A stretch of DNA of 64,000 nucleotides from Hirundichthys speculiger (taxonomy: Eukaryota; Chordata; Actinopteri; Beloniformes; Exocoetidae): NCBI GenBank assembly GCA_018398805.1, contig JAGFBZ010001939.1:62001-126000 (forward strand), written 5' to 3'. Under the pieces are notes generated by a model. That model was not told the origin of the DNA. It was given only the letters and a program-made list of their open reading frames with translations, and made no database searches. Below are positions 1-10,390 of this stretch, piece after piece. Position numbers and translations under genes: made by a program. How positions within the stretch are numbered: the first letter of the stretch is position 1; the number at the start of each line of letters is the position of its first letter.

Positions 1-713
1 ACAAAAACCAAAATGGCATAAGCAAAATGACTTCAAGGTTGAAATATTCCCTTTGATGCTCAATTAGCTGCATTTTAATTAAATCCAAAACACTTCACTT
101 CAGTAACTTCAGCCTTTTTTATCAGACTCAACCTGCACAAACATGAAATAATAAAGTGCAACCACTGAGCAGTAGTTTCAAAAATAACTCAAATATGTAG
201 CATTTGCTGAGTATCAGCAAAAAACAATTTCCTATTAAAACTATCTAGTCACTTATTCAAGCATTAATCATAACGCTGACATAACAAACACAACATTTCA
301 GTAACAGCCATTTTAAAGACTCAATAGTGCTTTTATGCACAAACATGAAATAAAACAGTGCAACCACTGAGCAGTAGTTTCAAAAAGAACTCAATATATG
401 TAGTTTCAGCTGAATAACCATCACTGACCTTTGTCTTCAAGATGAGAAAATCCATATCTCATATATTCTTCGTTGTATCTCTGCTTCACCTGCCCAACAT
501 ATGGAAACAAACTCTACAGGTCTTTTTCTATGGTGTGAACTGGCGGGTGTCAACTCGCATTAGAGGGCATTATCGCCATCTACTGTTGAGGAGTATGAAT
601 GACACGTTTTTTTTTTTTTAGCATTTCCTTCCCCAGGCAAAGGCCCACGACCCACTGAAAACAGGGTCTGCGACCCACTTTTGGGTCGCGACCCACCACT
701 TGAGGAACCACTG
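1..713 (-). mobile_element. hAT-like transposon end, cut by window start
   Basis: Read on the minus strand, the segment starts at 713 with CAGTGGTTCCTCAAGTGGTG and runs into a GC-rich stretch built on GGGTCGCGACCC. CAGTGGTTC termini are typical of hAT-superfamily elements in vertebrates. A run of T at 608-620 and a low-complexity interior follow. The second end lies outside the window, so neither target duplication nor length can be checked. No transposase frame is visible. The class is inferred from the terminus only. Confidence 0.55.
86..402. repeat. Imperfect ~200-bp direct repeat, two copies
   Basis: The stretch 135-200 (beginning GCACAAACATGAAATA) reappears at 336-402 with a few substitutions and small indels, and the bases upstream of each copy (86-134 and 286-335) also match weakly. 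The spacing is about 201 bp. This is a diverged tandem duplication, probably inside the hAT-like element. Confidence 0.7.
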
Positions 714-1090
714 GTTTAGATGAACTGCTTACCTTTCTGTCTTGATCATTCTGAACAATCCAGCGTTCTGTAATGACCTCCCTGAATCTGCAGACTTAGA
801 GAATAAACTCCTTTTGCACCTCCATTGTTTGTCGATGCTTTGTTTAACAACCGAATAGACGGCTTCACCAGTGCACAATAGTAATAATTCTTACGACTGA
901 GAAGATATCCAAATTCTCATTTAACATTTGGTGCACGTGGTGGCACGAACCCGAGAAGGTGCACAATGATGAGTTAAGATTCCCCGTATCACTGGTGTTT
1001 TTGTCTTCCATGTGCACGCAAGGGCAGACGTGCAGGACGAGGGTGCGCCTTCACGCCTCCTTATATGGTGCTCCCTGGGTGGTCCCCCAC

Positions 1091-1180
1091 CCTGGTGTAC
1101 CACCTGGCGCATCACCAGGCGCACCACCTGGCGCATCACCTGTTGCACCACCTGGCACATCACCCGGTGCATCACCTGGT
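1091..1180. repeat. 12-bp minisatellite, CACCTGGCGCAT-like unit
   Basis: About seven imperfect units of a 12-bp motif (CACCTGGCGCAT and variants such as CACCAGGCGCAC) lie head to tail. As 12 is a multiple of three, one forward frame reads as a Pro-Pro-Gly-Ala-Ser repeat resembling collagen, and a minus-strand frame reads as a Val/Met/Arg/Gln repeat. Neither frame extends into recognisable protein, so this is a simple tandem repeat. Confidence 0.85.
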
Positions 1181-1286
1181 GGGTGTGCGCTGCCAGTTTA
1201 GGATTAAAATGGTAACAAGTCTGAGTTTGTAAATCCTGAGGAAGCTTTTTGGTAAAGAGCTGATTCATCAGTAAACCGACACGCTG

Positions 1287-1332
1287 ACTGGTGAAGGTTT
1301 TTACTGGTGAAGGTTTTTACTGGTGAAGGTTT
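1287..1332. repeat. 16-bp tandem repeat, 2.9 copies
   Basis: The unit ACTGGTGAAGGTTTTT occurs three times in a row, the last copy lacking two terminal T. The copies are otherwise identical, which suggests a recent slippage or unequal exchange event. Confidence 0.95.
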
Positions 1333-1882
1333 CTTTGACTGTTAATTCACCGTGAGGAGTTGACCTTTCACATTTTAACAATGTGAAAATGACATCATGA
1401 AGCGAATAAGATGTCGTTAATAACAAGCAAACGTGCCAGAGGTGGCGTGGTATCATGACGATGCTTTACCTCCTCCACTCCTGAACGGCTGCAGGTGTCA
1501 TGTCTCTCTCTCTCTGGTGTTTCTGTGCATGAATGTGCTCGCTGGATGTGCTGTAGATATCAGCGTACATCTGCATAACAGTTTAACACCCGTCGATGGC
1601 GGCGGATCGGGGGACTCTTATTGATTTTATCCCGTAAAGCACTTGCACGTCTATCAAAAATGTAATTATGTAAAGATCGATCGGTTGGTTTACTGATTCG
1701 CCCGATTTATTCATTCATTCGCCGATACAACATGGTGTGCAGAGTCAAATTAAAAAGAGATCAACGTCAGCTGCGGCGTTTCGCCGTCTGATCTGCAGCG
1801 TTACGGTCGTCAACGTGCACAACTATCCAAAGAAATGTTAGTTTGACTTGTTGGCTTTCTTCTTTTTTGTAATACTTTACAA

Positions 1883-2071
1883 GGCGGCTCAGTGGTTTGG
1901 TGGTCAGCGCTGTTGCCTCACAGCACGAAGGTTCCTGGTTTAAATCCCGGCAGGGGCCAGTTTACAGGTTCTCCCCTGTACTCTCACTGGTTTTCTCCAG
2001 GTGCTCCGTCTTCGACCCTCAGATGCACATCAGGTAGACCGGAGATCCTAAATCATGTCTGTATTTGGTCC
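1883..2071 (+). mobile_element. tRNA-derived SINE-like repeat
   Basis: The segment begins GGCGGCTCAGTGG and continues with a tRNA-like head: an A-box-like part around GGTGGTCAGCGCTG, CCTCACAGCACGAAGGT, and a B-box-like GGTTTAAATCCCG. The body then matches a pattern widely seen in fish genomes (TTCTCC, TTTTCTCCAGGTGCTCCG, then a distal part ending in GATCCTAAAT). It is diverged and I see neither a poly-A tail nor a target duplication, so the 3' boundary is approximate. Family recognition is from memory of fish repeats. Confidence 0.6.
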
Positions 2072-2640
2072 TGTAATGGATCAGACCTGAACCTGTCCAG
2101 GTTGTACCTCTCTCACCTGAAGACGTACTCGACTCCAATGGCGCCGCACTTTAACATTTCCAGCCGGTGGTAAAGATGTTAATAACTTGTTGATACGCTG
2201 AACCAGAGCAGAAACCGTCATGTGTCCTTTTATAAGCCTCCAGGAACTTGACAAATCAAGAAACATTTGAGCCTCGTCTTTACCAGGAAGATCCGCTGCT
2301 GATGATTATGGATCAATAATTACAGGCTTTAAGCTGTTAAGCTGATTGGAAAGACATTTTAGAAGCACCAGAGGCTCAAATTAGGTGGTTAAAAATGAAC
2401 AGAAATTTTCCTTCTTTATTTTTTAACATTTTGAATTCGACCAATATTCACTTAAAAGCACATTAAAACATCTTTGATGCGGTCAAAATGCCTTCTGCAT
2501 ATTCATCATTTATAAGTGGTGGAATCAGCTTTTTGAAAAAGTACATAATAATTGAATAAACTGTCATCTGAGGAAGATGCTTTTGTGAGTTTTTACTGCT
2601 GCATGTCAAGAGCAGCTGTTAATAACTGGAATAAATCTGC
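2072..2640. other. Unique non-coding DNA
   Basis: AT-rich, no recognisable coding exon or repeat. The distal half (2400-2640) has no long open frame on either strand. Confidence 0.5.
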
Positions 2641-2821
2641 TAACTGGAACAGAAGCAGCTGAAACAGATCTGCTATTATCGAAGCTGCGTCCCATGTGCT
2701 AAAACCCTCCTGCTTTACTCTAAACCTAACCCTAAACCTAACCCTAACCCTAAACCTAACCCTAACCCTAACCCAACCCTAACTGGAACAGAAGCAGCTG
2801 AAACAGATCTGCTCTTATCGA
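2641..2821. repeat. Telomere-like patch between 42-bp direct repeats
   Basis: A CCCTAA/CCTAAA-type array (about 2722-2782; the C-rich form of TTAGGG) is enclosed by two 42-bp direct repeats, 2641-2682 and 2780-2821, which differ at one base. The repeat begins TAACTGGAACAGAAGCAGCT. The array mixes CCCTAA with AACCTAA variants, so it is a degenerate interstitial telomere-like sequence. The arrangement equals a 139-bp tandem duplication with the telomeric tract inside. Confidence 0.9.
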
Positions 2822-4525
2822 GAAAAAAAAAACTGCCCGTTTACACCGGCGCTAGGCATGCTGGAAAACTAACCGTCGATTGCAGGAAAGGCCCGCCAGG
2901 TGATCCGACCCCGGGATGTTTTTGCTTCTCCGCTTCATCAAGCACAGAGCAAAGCGTTCAATGATGACTTCACGCTGGAGTTCCCATAACTCCACTGTCA
3001 ATTTCTGGTGGTGCTCTCTTATTGATCCGTTTCGCTTCTGACTGCACACCTTTTCTTTTAGAGACGTCGCATCTCCTGCAGAGAGGATCCTCGAAACGGC
3101 TCTGCACTTACGTGATTTTTCTTTATTAATCAAAACGCCCGAGTATCACTGCGAAGGCGGCAAATGGATCGTACCTGTTCTCGGAGGCAGAGGAGACATC
3201 CCCGGTAATGAACGACCGCTCACCTATCAGCGGCGATGGCTGGAGGAACCGATGATTGATTCAAGCTCAGTCCTCTCCGGTGATTTTCTGGCTCCCAGCT
3301 CTGCACCTGCCCTTCATCGCCCGCTCTTCCTCCGCCGTCCTCCAGGAGGATCGCCGCGTTGACCCGCGGACCTCGAAACCAGTCAAGTAATCTGTTTTCC
3401 ACCTGCACGGGAGGTGCTACTCAGCGGCGGCGGGAGAGTGGAAAATCAGAGATGCTATCTGGCGATGATATCTGTGACTGCTCACCTCCTGGAAGTCACC
3501 TTGCACGGACGGCCGGGCCCCCCCCCGACGGCAGCGTCGGTCTTCACCCGCGGCGATCCAGGCGACGGGGGAAAACAGAAATCATGAACTGCACGGCTAA
3601 AAGCATGTGAACACCTTTACTTTAGACCCACATTGATTTTTTTCGAGCGCTGATGTGCTGCATTACTAACATCCGCTTCTGTGGTTTCAGGCTTTCTGGT
3701 TGATTTTGAGGAGTTGTGCGGCAGTAGTTGGCCCACGGTTCACCCCGAGCATCATGGACCTCAGCCAACGTTATTTATGGATTTTTTTGTGTTTTTAAGA
3801 GAAAATCTGGAGTGAGGTTTTTTTTTTAAAATCAGATTTCTTTCTTTCTGCCTGCATTTCATCCAGCCGCCGGTTCAAACCCCATCATCAGTGATGCGAT
3901 CTACAGCGTTTACTGAACAAATACCAACTTGAGTTCGCTGATAAGAAAGACGACAGGACACACCTCTGACATCTCAACTGCTCATCATAAAACTTTTCTC
4001 GAGGTGATGTTTCACCGGATGTACGAATTTGCGCCGCGGTGGAAAGGCGCCAGAATCTCGGGCGCACTCATCACGTTGGTGCTGATATGAAACAGATCCG
4101 TTAATTTTATGGGCGTTGTAAACAAAGTGACGGCCGCCGTTACTCATGCTGGATTACACTCTGTAAAGTCGTTTAAAATGGATCTGCCGTGAGGACGGAG
4201 ACAGAGGAAGAAGATCTTTACCGCCGTTGTGACACGCAAAAGGATAAACACACACACACAAGCGTAAAGCTGCGTTGAGGGTGGTTAGAAACTGTTTTTA
4301 AATCCATGTGTCCTTGTCCGGATCGATCGGTACCGTCTACCTGACGCCAACAGTTCAAACAGGGAGCGACCGGGGTGAGACGTGTCCTTCAGAACCATTG
4401 ATTCCTGTTTTTTAAGACAGCGGGAACCATGCAGGTCTTCCAGCGGGACGAGGGAGTGGCCGGCGGTCTTCTGGGCTGTGATTTTCTCCGAGCAGATGGC
4501 GTACCGCACGCACATGCAGCTTGGA
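2822..4525. other. GC- and CpG-rich unique DNA, no gene identified
   Basis: The stretch is richer in CG dinucleotides than most of the window. Open frames at 2852-3133 (minus, 93 codons), 3220-3408 (minus) and 3359-3610 (plus) show no motif I can place. The minus frame 2852-3133 is Lys/Arg/Glu-rich and helix-like but matches no family I know. A splice-acceptor-like pyrimidine run plus AG occurs near 3052-3061 on the plus strand, which alone is weak evidence. The stretch ends at the hAT target duplication. Confidence 0.5.
3130..3620. promoter_or_regulatory. CpG-island-like block
   Basis: Counting by eye, 3361-3600 contains 21 CG dinucleotides in 240 bases, about what its base composition predicts, whereas most of the window is CpG-depleted. 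That is the signature of an unmethylated CpG island and could mark a promoter. It could also be GC-rich repeat debris. No TATA box, start site or attached exon could be assigned. Confidence 0.35.
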
Positions 4526-4699
4526 CAGGTCAGTAGGGTTTGGAATTGATAAGATTTTTCCGATTCTGATTCCATTATCGATGCTGTTTAAAGATTCGAT
4601 TCTTTATCGATTCTCTTATCGATTCTAATTTGGGGAAAAAGGAGAACTAACAGTTTTATTAGCATCAATTTTTTTTTAACTTAGAAGTCACGACCTTAC

Positions 4700-4906
4700 G
4701 GGCCGCCCCGGTAGCGCAGTGGTTAGGGCAGGCAGCCCATATACAGAGGCTACAGTCCTCATGCGGCTGGTCGCGAGTTCGACTCCCGGCTCGTTGACCC
4801 TTTGCCGCGTGTCTTCCTCATTCTCTCTGCCCCCCTTCCTGTCTCTCCACTATCAAATAAAGGCCGCTAGTGCCAAAAAAATCTTAAAAAAAAAAAAAAA
4901 AAAAAA
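4700..4906 (+). mobile_element. tRNA-derived SINE with poly-A tail and 16-bp TSD
   Basis: The head GGGCCGCCCCGGTAGCGCAG contains an A box (TAGCGCAGTGG) and a B box (GTTCGACTCCC), the split RNA polymerase III promoter of tRNA-derived SINEs. The 3' part includes AATAAAGGCCGCTAGTGCC followed by an A-rich tail. A perfect 16-bp target duplication, GAAGTCACGACCTTAC, flanks it (4684-4699 and 4907-4922). The intact duplication and tail suggest a fairly recent insertion into the older hAT element. A sister copy is at 45914-46104. Confidence 0.92.
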
Positions 4907-5067
4907 GAAGTCACGACCTTACAAACTCAACAGCGAGGTCAAAAGAGGCCCAAAGCCTGGATAATGTGTTAACTGTTGTAATATGTAACTGTGCAAATAC
5001 ACAAGAATGTGTAACATTTTACTAACAGATTTTTCCTAATAGAAATGAAAAAAATCTCCCTTTTAAG

Positions 5068-5440
5068 ATAAGATAAGATAAGATATTCCTTTATTTGTCC
5101 CACAATGGGGAAATTTACAATGTTACAGCAGCAGTGAGAATAGCAATAAAAAAGAGAAAAGGACAACAATAAAATAGGATAAAACAATAATAAAAACAAA
5201 CAATAACTACAATAGAGAATATATAAAAAATAATAAATAATAACTCTGACTTTATTTACAAGGATATGTTGGTAGTGATTACTACACCTGAGAAGTTATT
5301 GCACGTCAGTGAGTATGTATATTGCTCAGATGTATATTAAAAGGATATATGAGCTCACTAAGCACTCAAAAATAATAATAAAGAAAGATAAATACTATCA
5401 AATACAACGGAACAGTGCATAGTGCAAATCTGCAAATACT
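5068..5440 (-). mobile_element. LINE 3'-end fragment with AAGAT tail
   Basis: An (AAGAT)n run at 5068-5086 leads into TTCCTTTATTTGTCCCACAA and GGGGAAATTTACA. On the minus strand this is the 3' end of a non-LTR retrotransposon type frequent in fish, whose tail is a short tandem repeat rather than poly-A. Upstream sequence is AT-rich with TTATTGCAC-type text also seen in such 3' ends. No reverse transcriptase remains. The left (tail) boundary is clear, the right one is not. Confidence 0.55.
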
Positions 5441-5699
5441 ATAAAGAATTAACAATTCTTTTGCAGATTAATAAGCATGTCTAATAAAGTAGATAGTGAG
5501 CAGGTCATCCTCTAAATGTAATGCAGAAGGCATTCATTTAATAGCATAGCGTTAATGTTATAGCGTGTTTTACAAAGAAGCACATAGGCAGCTGGGATAG
5601 CTACTTACTACAGTTGCCAGAGGTGATCTTAGCTTGGCTACTGCCGCTAAGTTGAGATCCATCAGTCTGAAGTGCGTCAAAAACACAACACTCGTTATC

Positions 5700-5826
5700 G
5701 CATGTTGTGTGCGCAAATGTTTCTGCATGTTAGCCGTGTTCCCTCCCGATGCTGTTATCTTTACTTTACAATGACTGCTAGTTGCCTTGTTGCCATCTTT
5801 CTTTAGTGAAGTGAAGCCAAACTTTG
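5700..5826 (-). pseudogene. hAT transposase BED zinc-finger remnant
   Basis: Minus-strand translation gives KVWLHFTK, then after a one-base frame change KKDGNKATSSHCKVKITAS and further on MQKHLRTQHA. The order aromatic block, Cys-x-x-Cys region, then H-L-x-x-x-H is that of a BED zinc finger, the DNA-binding head of many hAT transposases. The first metal-binding Cys appears to be Ser (TSSHC). With the frameshift and no downstream catalytic domain the gene is dead. Confidence 0.7.
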
Positions 5827-6078
5827 GAGCATTTGAACCTGGTGGGCGCCATTGTTGTTTACAACTGCAATGCTAACGTGCTAAACCGACCTAACTTAAT
5901 CACGTAAGTGCTTTCTGGAATTGACTGTACGTAACTTGCGTAAATTACGTGAGATTCATGCTGGTTGGAATCGATAAGAGAATCGCTAGATAAACTGCCA
6001 AACGATTCCATGGAATTGAAACACACTGGACCGGTTCTCTACAGGAACCGGTTCTTGATTCCAAACCCTACTGGTCAG

Positions 6079-7604
6079 AGGAAACCAGCAGTGACGTCGT
6101 TCTTCATGAGCAATGTCCGCTGGCTGGTTTTCAGCAGCTCAGAGGTGTTCCCGCTCCAGCTCACGTCCTTCCTGGATGTGGACTCTCAGGAGTTGCGACA
6201 TCTCAAGAGGTTGGCGGCGGTCCCGTGTACAGAAGCACGAGGCTGCTTGAACATGTTATCCGTCCTTTACCCTCAACGAGCTCATCTATATTAACTATAT
6301 TAACTCCTTTTTTCTCGCTCTCCCTTTAAATGGCTCGGACGGCTCAGAAGTGATGAAGGCACCTGTGCTGCGAGCATATAAGATTAAACAGTTACCTTGA
6401 AACATGAGATGAGCCTGCAGACGGTATTTTCCTGCCCTCATGCTTCTCGTTAATTATTTAAAACACATCGCCGAGCCACGATGCTACACTTAGCGAAATG
6501 TACAGTATATTACCGTCATAATTACCCTGGACTGGAAGGAAACAGCCCAAACGCACACAAACACAGGAGGGAAAGCGCACGAGCTTCCAACAACAGGCCT
6601 CGTTCGTCTGTCACCGTGTGAGGACGCGTCCTCTGGCTCTGGACACACCTGTGACTCATCGGTACAGCGCTGCCGGATTCACCAAATTAACCTGACACGT
6701 CGAGGCGGGCGCGTGCACGATGGCACCTGCAACTGCAACTGCGTGCAGTACGTCACTTTCGCTTTAGGATCGCACATGCACACGCCGCCGGGGGTGAGAG
6801 GTCAGCCCCGGCGGTACGTTTGCACATTTTCAGGACGCAGGAGACGTCACGACCGATGCACTGAAGCTTATCAACATCCTTTTTTTTTTGTTGTTGGTTG
6901 TTTTTTTTTTCATCCTATCGGTGTTATTATTAGGAATGCAAGTGCTGGAGTGTGACTGAATATCTAATACCCTCATGTTCTCTCTCTGTTTGCCCGGCGG
7001 CGACAGTTACGAGCCCGGGTCGGCGGGAAAAAAAAAGGCAAATGACAGAATTTTAATTGGGAGTTTTGGAAAAATAAACACATGTGACAAACGAGCAAAG
7101 GGACGACGTTTCATTGGAGGTCCTCCAGCAGCCTGAGCCGACGGCGATATACGTAACGAGGGAACAATTCAGGGTCGGCTGATTCAGAGCAAAAGTGCTG
7201 CGTCAGCCTCATCAGGACGTAAAGTTTCAGCCCAGTTTTAAAGCAGAGATGAGCTCAATGAGACACCTGGTTCCGGAATTCAGGCTCCTCCACACCTGGT
7301 CAGGTGCTCTGGTGGGTTAATGTCAAACTATACAGGTCTTTACAGGATACAACCGGAGCTACATTTTCAATTCCATCCTGGATTTAATGAGGAGCCAACA
7401 AATCGAAGCTAAAACTGGAAAATACATGATTTCTTTTGCCATTTGTGAACTTTCACTGTAGCATTTTGGTTCAGGCCTTGAAGAGAGTTACTCTGTCATC
7501 CTGATAATAAGGAATCAATGGTCCTTTTTTAAGAACTGTGCATGTACTAGTTTTTTTTTGAGTCACTGTGGGTGTAACTTGTATTTTATTTAGATGATGG
7601 AACA
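6079..7604. other. Unique DNA with CpG-rich patches
   Basis: No gene recognised. CG dinucleotides cluster around 6590-6860 and 6995-7035. Frames at 6713-6955 and within 6079-6294 carry no recognisable domain. Poly-T runs lie near 6880-6910 and 7549-7558. Confidence 0.5.
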
Positions 7605-8425
7605 GCCATTAAGACGTTCATTGCGTTTACATGGGAAGTTTTATTCCTCTTTAATTCAGAATTCAAAATTAAATCTGATTTAAAATTATTAAAAATTACC
7701 ATGTAAACGCCTAATTCCGAATGAAAATGTCCATTCCGAATTAAACTTAAATCCGAAGTAAGTGGCTGGTTTATCCTGATTTTAAATCCGAATAGAATAA
7801 TTTCGCGGTCATGTATACACTCATTCCGCTTTAAATTAATTTCGGTCTTTCTGCGCATGCTCGTTCTCTTGCCCATCTGTCGCGATGACACTTATATTCC
7901 GCGCTGGCCTTGTTTTTTTAAACAAAGTTTCAAGATGGCAGCACGCAGTAAACGGTGGTCAAGAGCAGAGACGATTTATTTAATAAATAGCTTGGAGGAA
8001 CTGGAAATAATTAAAAGAACAGATGGCAGGAAACGTAAGAATTGTGAGCTTTTCAAAGTTGTAGCGGCTAGGTTAAATGTTGTGCTGCTGCTTCAAAAAT
8101 AAAATCAAAACACATCCAAAAAGGATGCTAATAATGTAGTCCTCCATGTTGTTGCTAATCGAGTAAGTTTGTTTTCTTCCGGTAGACGTAAATATGTAAA
8201 GATGTCCGCCCCCCCCCCCATCCAATCAGAACCCTTCCCAACCCCCAGACATTAAGCAGAATTGGATAAAGCCGATCAAACGTGTTTTCCATGTCAACAT
8301 TAATTCGGAATTACTATTTCCATGTAAACTCTAAGGAAACTAGTTTAATTCTGAATTATTTAATTCGGAATAATTAATTCCGAACATTTAAATAAAAGTG
8401 CATTTAACACTACTTTTGAATTCAT
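7605..8425 (+). mobile_element. PIF/Harbinger-like element remnant
   Basis: Both flanks are dense in inverted AATTCCGAATTA/TAATTCGGAATTA motifs and contain GTTTACATGG (left, near 7625) and CCATGTAAACT (right, near 8321), so the segment is roughly symmetrical. Between them lies a short frame with a Myb/SANT-like domain, the usual partner protein of Harbinger transposases. No DDE transposase frame is present. I could not fix exact termini or a 3-bp target duplication, so the boundaries are approximate. Confidence 0.55.
7935..8102 (+). pseudogene. Myb/SANT-like domain fragment of a transposon
   Basis: Starting at the ATG at 7935 the frame reads 55 codons beginning MAARSKRWSRAETIYLINSL and continuing through DGRKRKNCELFKVVAARL to a TAA stop. 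The spacing of W, aliphatic residues and the LFKxVAxxL block is that of the trihelix Myb/SANT-like DNA-binding domain found in the accessory protein of PIF/Harbinger elements. Family proteins are several hundred residues; this one is cut after the first domain. The upstream in-frame ATG at 7857 would add residues without domain character. Confidence 0.6.
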
Positions 8426-8439
8426 TATTTGATTTTGCG

Positions 8440-8521
8440 TATACCATGCGATTAATCGTGATTAATCAGGGAAATAATGCGATTAATCGCGATTAAAAAT
8501 TTTAATCGTTGCCCAGCCCTA
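8440..8521 (-). mobile_element. hAT terminal fragment (TAGGGCTGGGCAACG type)
   Basis: On the minus strand the segment starts at 8521 with TAGGGCTGGGCAACGATTAA and continues with repeated ATTAATCGCGATTAATCG motifs. This is a very common hAT terminus in fish and other vertebrates. No matching second end was found nearby, so it is a truncated copy. It lies directly next to the Harbinger-like remnant. Confidence 0.65.
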
Positions 8522-10390
8522 GTTTTTTTTTTTTTTTTTAGTAAAGGTTTACGCATGTTATTGTCTTTTTTTAAATGCCTGTGACTGAACAAGAGCTCTA
8601 TTTTTGTCTATATTATCAGCTTAATAACATGGTGTTTGTGCGTCGTTGTGGCTTTGCTGGAGATCAGATCATGTTTTTTTCATGATCATGAGGGTTCATA
8701 TGCTTTTTCTTCGGCCCTAAAGCAAAGCATCGCTCCGTCAGGGCCGCTGCTCACCAGCTTTCCACCTCAGCTGTTTGCCCACGTGCGGCATTTTAATTAC
8801 AGAAGGAAATTAAAAAGTAAACAGGGAAACAAATGGAGGCTGTAGCCTTTTTTCTTTTTTCTTTTTTTGTTCCCGTTTCAGTAAACGTGAGAGGACAGAG
8901 ACCAAACAGATTAGTAGATCTTCTTTTTCATGGGTGTCTGTCTGAGTACGAGTCGTCTGCGTTTGTTGTTTGTAAATTTGGGTACATCTTATTTATAAGT
9001 ACATACTCCTATTGTGCTCTAGTGAAGCAGGTAATCGGCAGTTAAACAATGCACTGACCACGACAGAGGTGCAAGTGAATTTAATCTCCAAGTTGTATAC
9101 AAAATTGAGAGGTCATTAAACTCACATCACAGAATGCAGGAAGGTTCAGAAATGACAAGTTGCCAGTAGGGAACAGTCGTCTTAAACATCAAATGAAAAA
9201 ACATGGAGACCTTGAGATTAAATGTCTAAGCGCCTACATGTCAAAATTTAGCGACATGATGGAGTCAGAACGATAAACAAGGCTGCGGCCTTCAATAGAC
9301 AGGAATCGAGACCAAAAGTCATGGACTTATGAACCAACACTTATACAATAAGGCCCCAAAATGCAGTTTTAATATTACAACCTTGTACATGAAATTACAA
9401 ACATCAGCTCTAAGAGCGTCGGAGGGAATCGTGTCATTTCCTGAACTTCCTCGGGAAGCCAGACTCCCCGCCTTTGCGATGCTCTCACTTTAAATGATGT
9501 CTTGAGCGTTTAAACCGTCCAGCATCCTCAAGTGTGGGCTGATGGGAAAACACACTCCCGCTCACACACACACACAAACAAAAACACAGATCTATTTCGG
9601 TAATGGGGTGAATTGCCTTCAGCAATGTCACTACAACAGCTTGTTTGCTGGATATGTGTCCTCGTTTATCACTGTATGCTGAAGATGTGATTTTTGTCTC
9701 CCTCTCCTTCATCGTTGCAGGTTCGCTGCTGCACACCGGGAGGAGGAGAGCGTTGTTTGTGATGCCAGTATGGAAGTGTGCTGGGGGTGTTTGTAATTAT
9801 CCGCTTCAGTGCCTTTAGCCTTTGGAAACTGAAACACGGCAGGAGACAGAAGTGGAAAGAGAGATAAAGTGCAACGTGTGAGATTGAGCTGCAGAGGAGA
9901 GCGTTCAGAGATGAGAAGGGTGAGGAGGAGAGAAGCAAAGCTGCAGATATTTCATTTCAGGCTGAGGTATGTTAGTGCTCATGAAATGCATTGGTCACTC
10001 TGGAAAATGTGCGTTCATAACTATATTAAAGCAACCGCGGACTCATACCTGTATTTCCCCGTACTTTCCCCGTGGTTTCCGGTGGAGGGGGTGATTTAAG
10101 CGTCGAAACATCTCTGACGACTGTAATTCCAGTGGGAGGCCTCCAGGTAACCTTCATCATCTGAATTTACATTTTTTGCTCGCATCTCTGGGATTTACTT
10201 TATTTTTTTGTGACTTTTCAAGTTCCTGAGTCACGACCACGGAAGGTCCGAGGTCAACAAAGTTTTGGAGAATTTGGGATCCTTCAACTCCTTCATGCTG
10301 ATGGAAACTTATTTTCAGTTGTTGGGCCACATGAGTTACAGAAACCGCATGGGTTTGTGAAACAAAGGAAACAATAAAAACTCAAATCCC
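8522..10390. other. Unique non-coding DNA
   Basis: No gene recognised. It includes a T-rich run (8522-8539), a short (CA)n tract at 9563-9576 and a purine-rich stretch near 9890-9940. Frames at 9485-9736 and 9669-9938 (minus) and 9869-10099 (plus) lack any recognisable domain. Confidence 0.5.

Larger units (their letters stand above)
714..1882. other. Unique non-coding DNA with two minisatellites
   Basis: No gene recognised. Apart from the two tandem arrays listed separately, the stretch is non-repetitive by eye. Short frames at 959-1201 and 1433-1624 show no domain or familiar motif, and the first owes its Pro/Gly/Ala-rich tail entirely to the minisatellite. Confidence 0.6.
4534..6070 (-). 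mobile_element. Decayed hAT transposon with TIRs and 8-bp TSD
   Basis: The ends are inverted: TAGGGTTTGGAAT at 4534 and ATTCCAAACCCTA ending at 6070. Flanking 8-mers CAGGTCAG (4526-4533) and CTGGTCAG (6071-6078) match at 7 of 8 positions, as expected of a hAT insertion. Both ends carry sub-terminal ATCGATAAG-type motifs. The minus strand preserves a broken BED zinc finger near the right end, so the element's 5' end is at 6070. The rest of the transposase is missing. A SINE and a LINE 3' fragment lie inside. Confidence 0.85.

Noticed and set aside
959..1201. Frame with collagen-like Pro-Gly-Ala repeats
   Set aside because: The pattern is produced by a 12-bp tandem repeat, which is open in several frames on both strands; outside the array there is no protein character.
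4710..4800. Possible tRNA gene
   Set aside because: A and B boxes are present, but the SINE 3' region, A tail and 16-bp target duplication show a retroposed SINE, and a full cloverleaf cannot be drawn.
4719..4964. 81-codon frame ending in poly-Lys
   Set aside because: It lies inside the SINE and its poly-A tail; the lysines are the A run.
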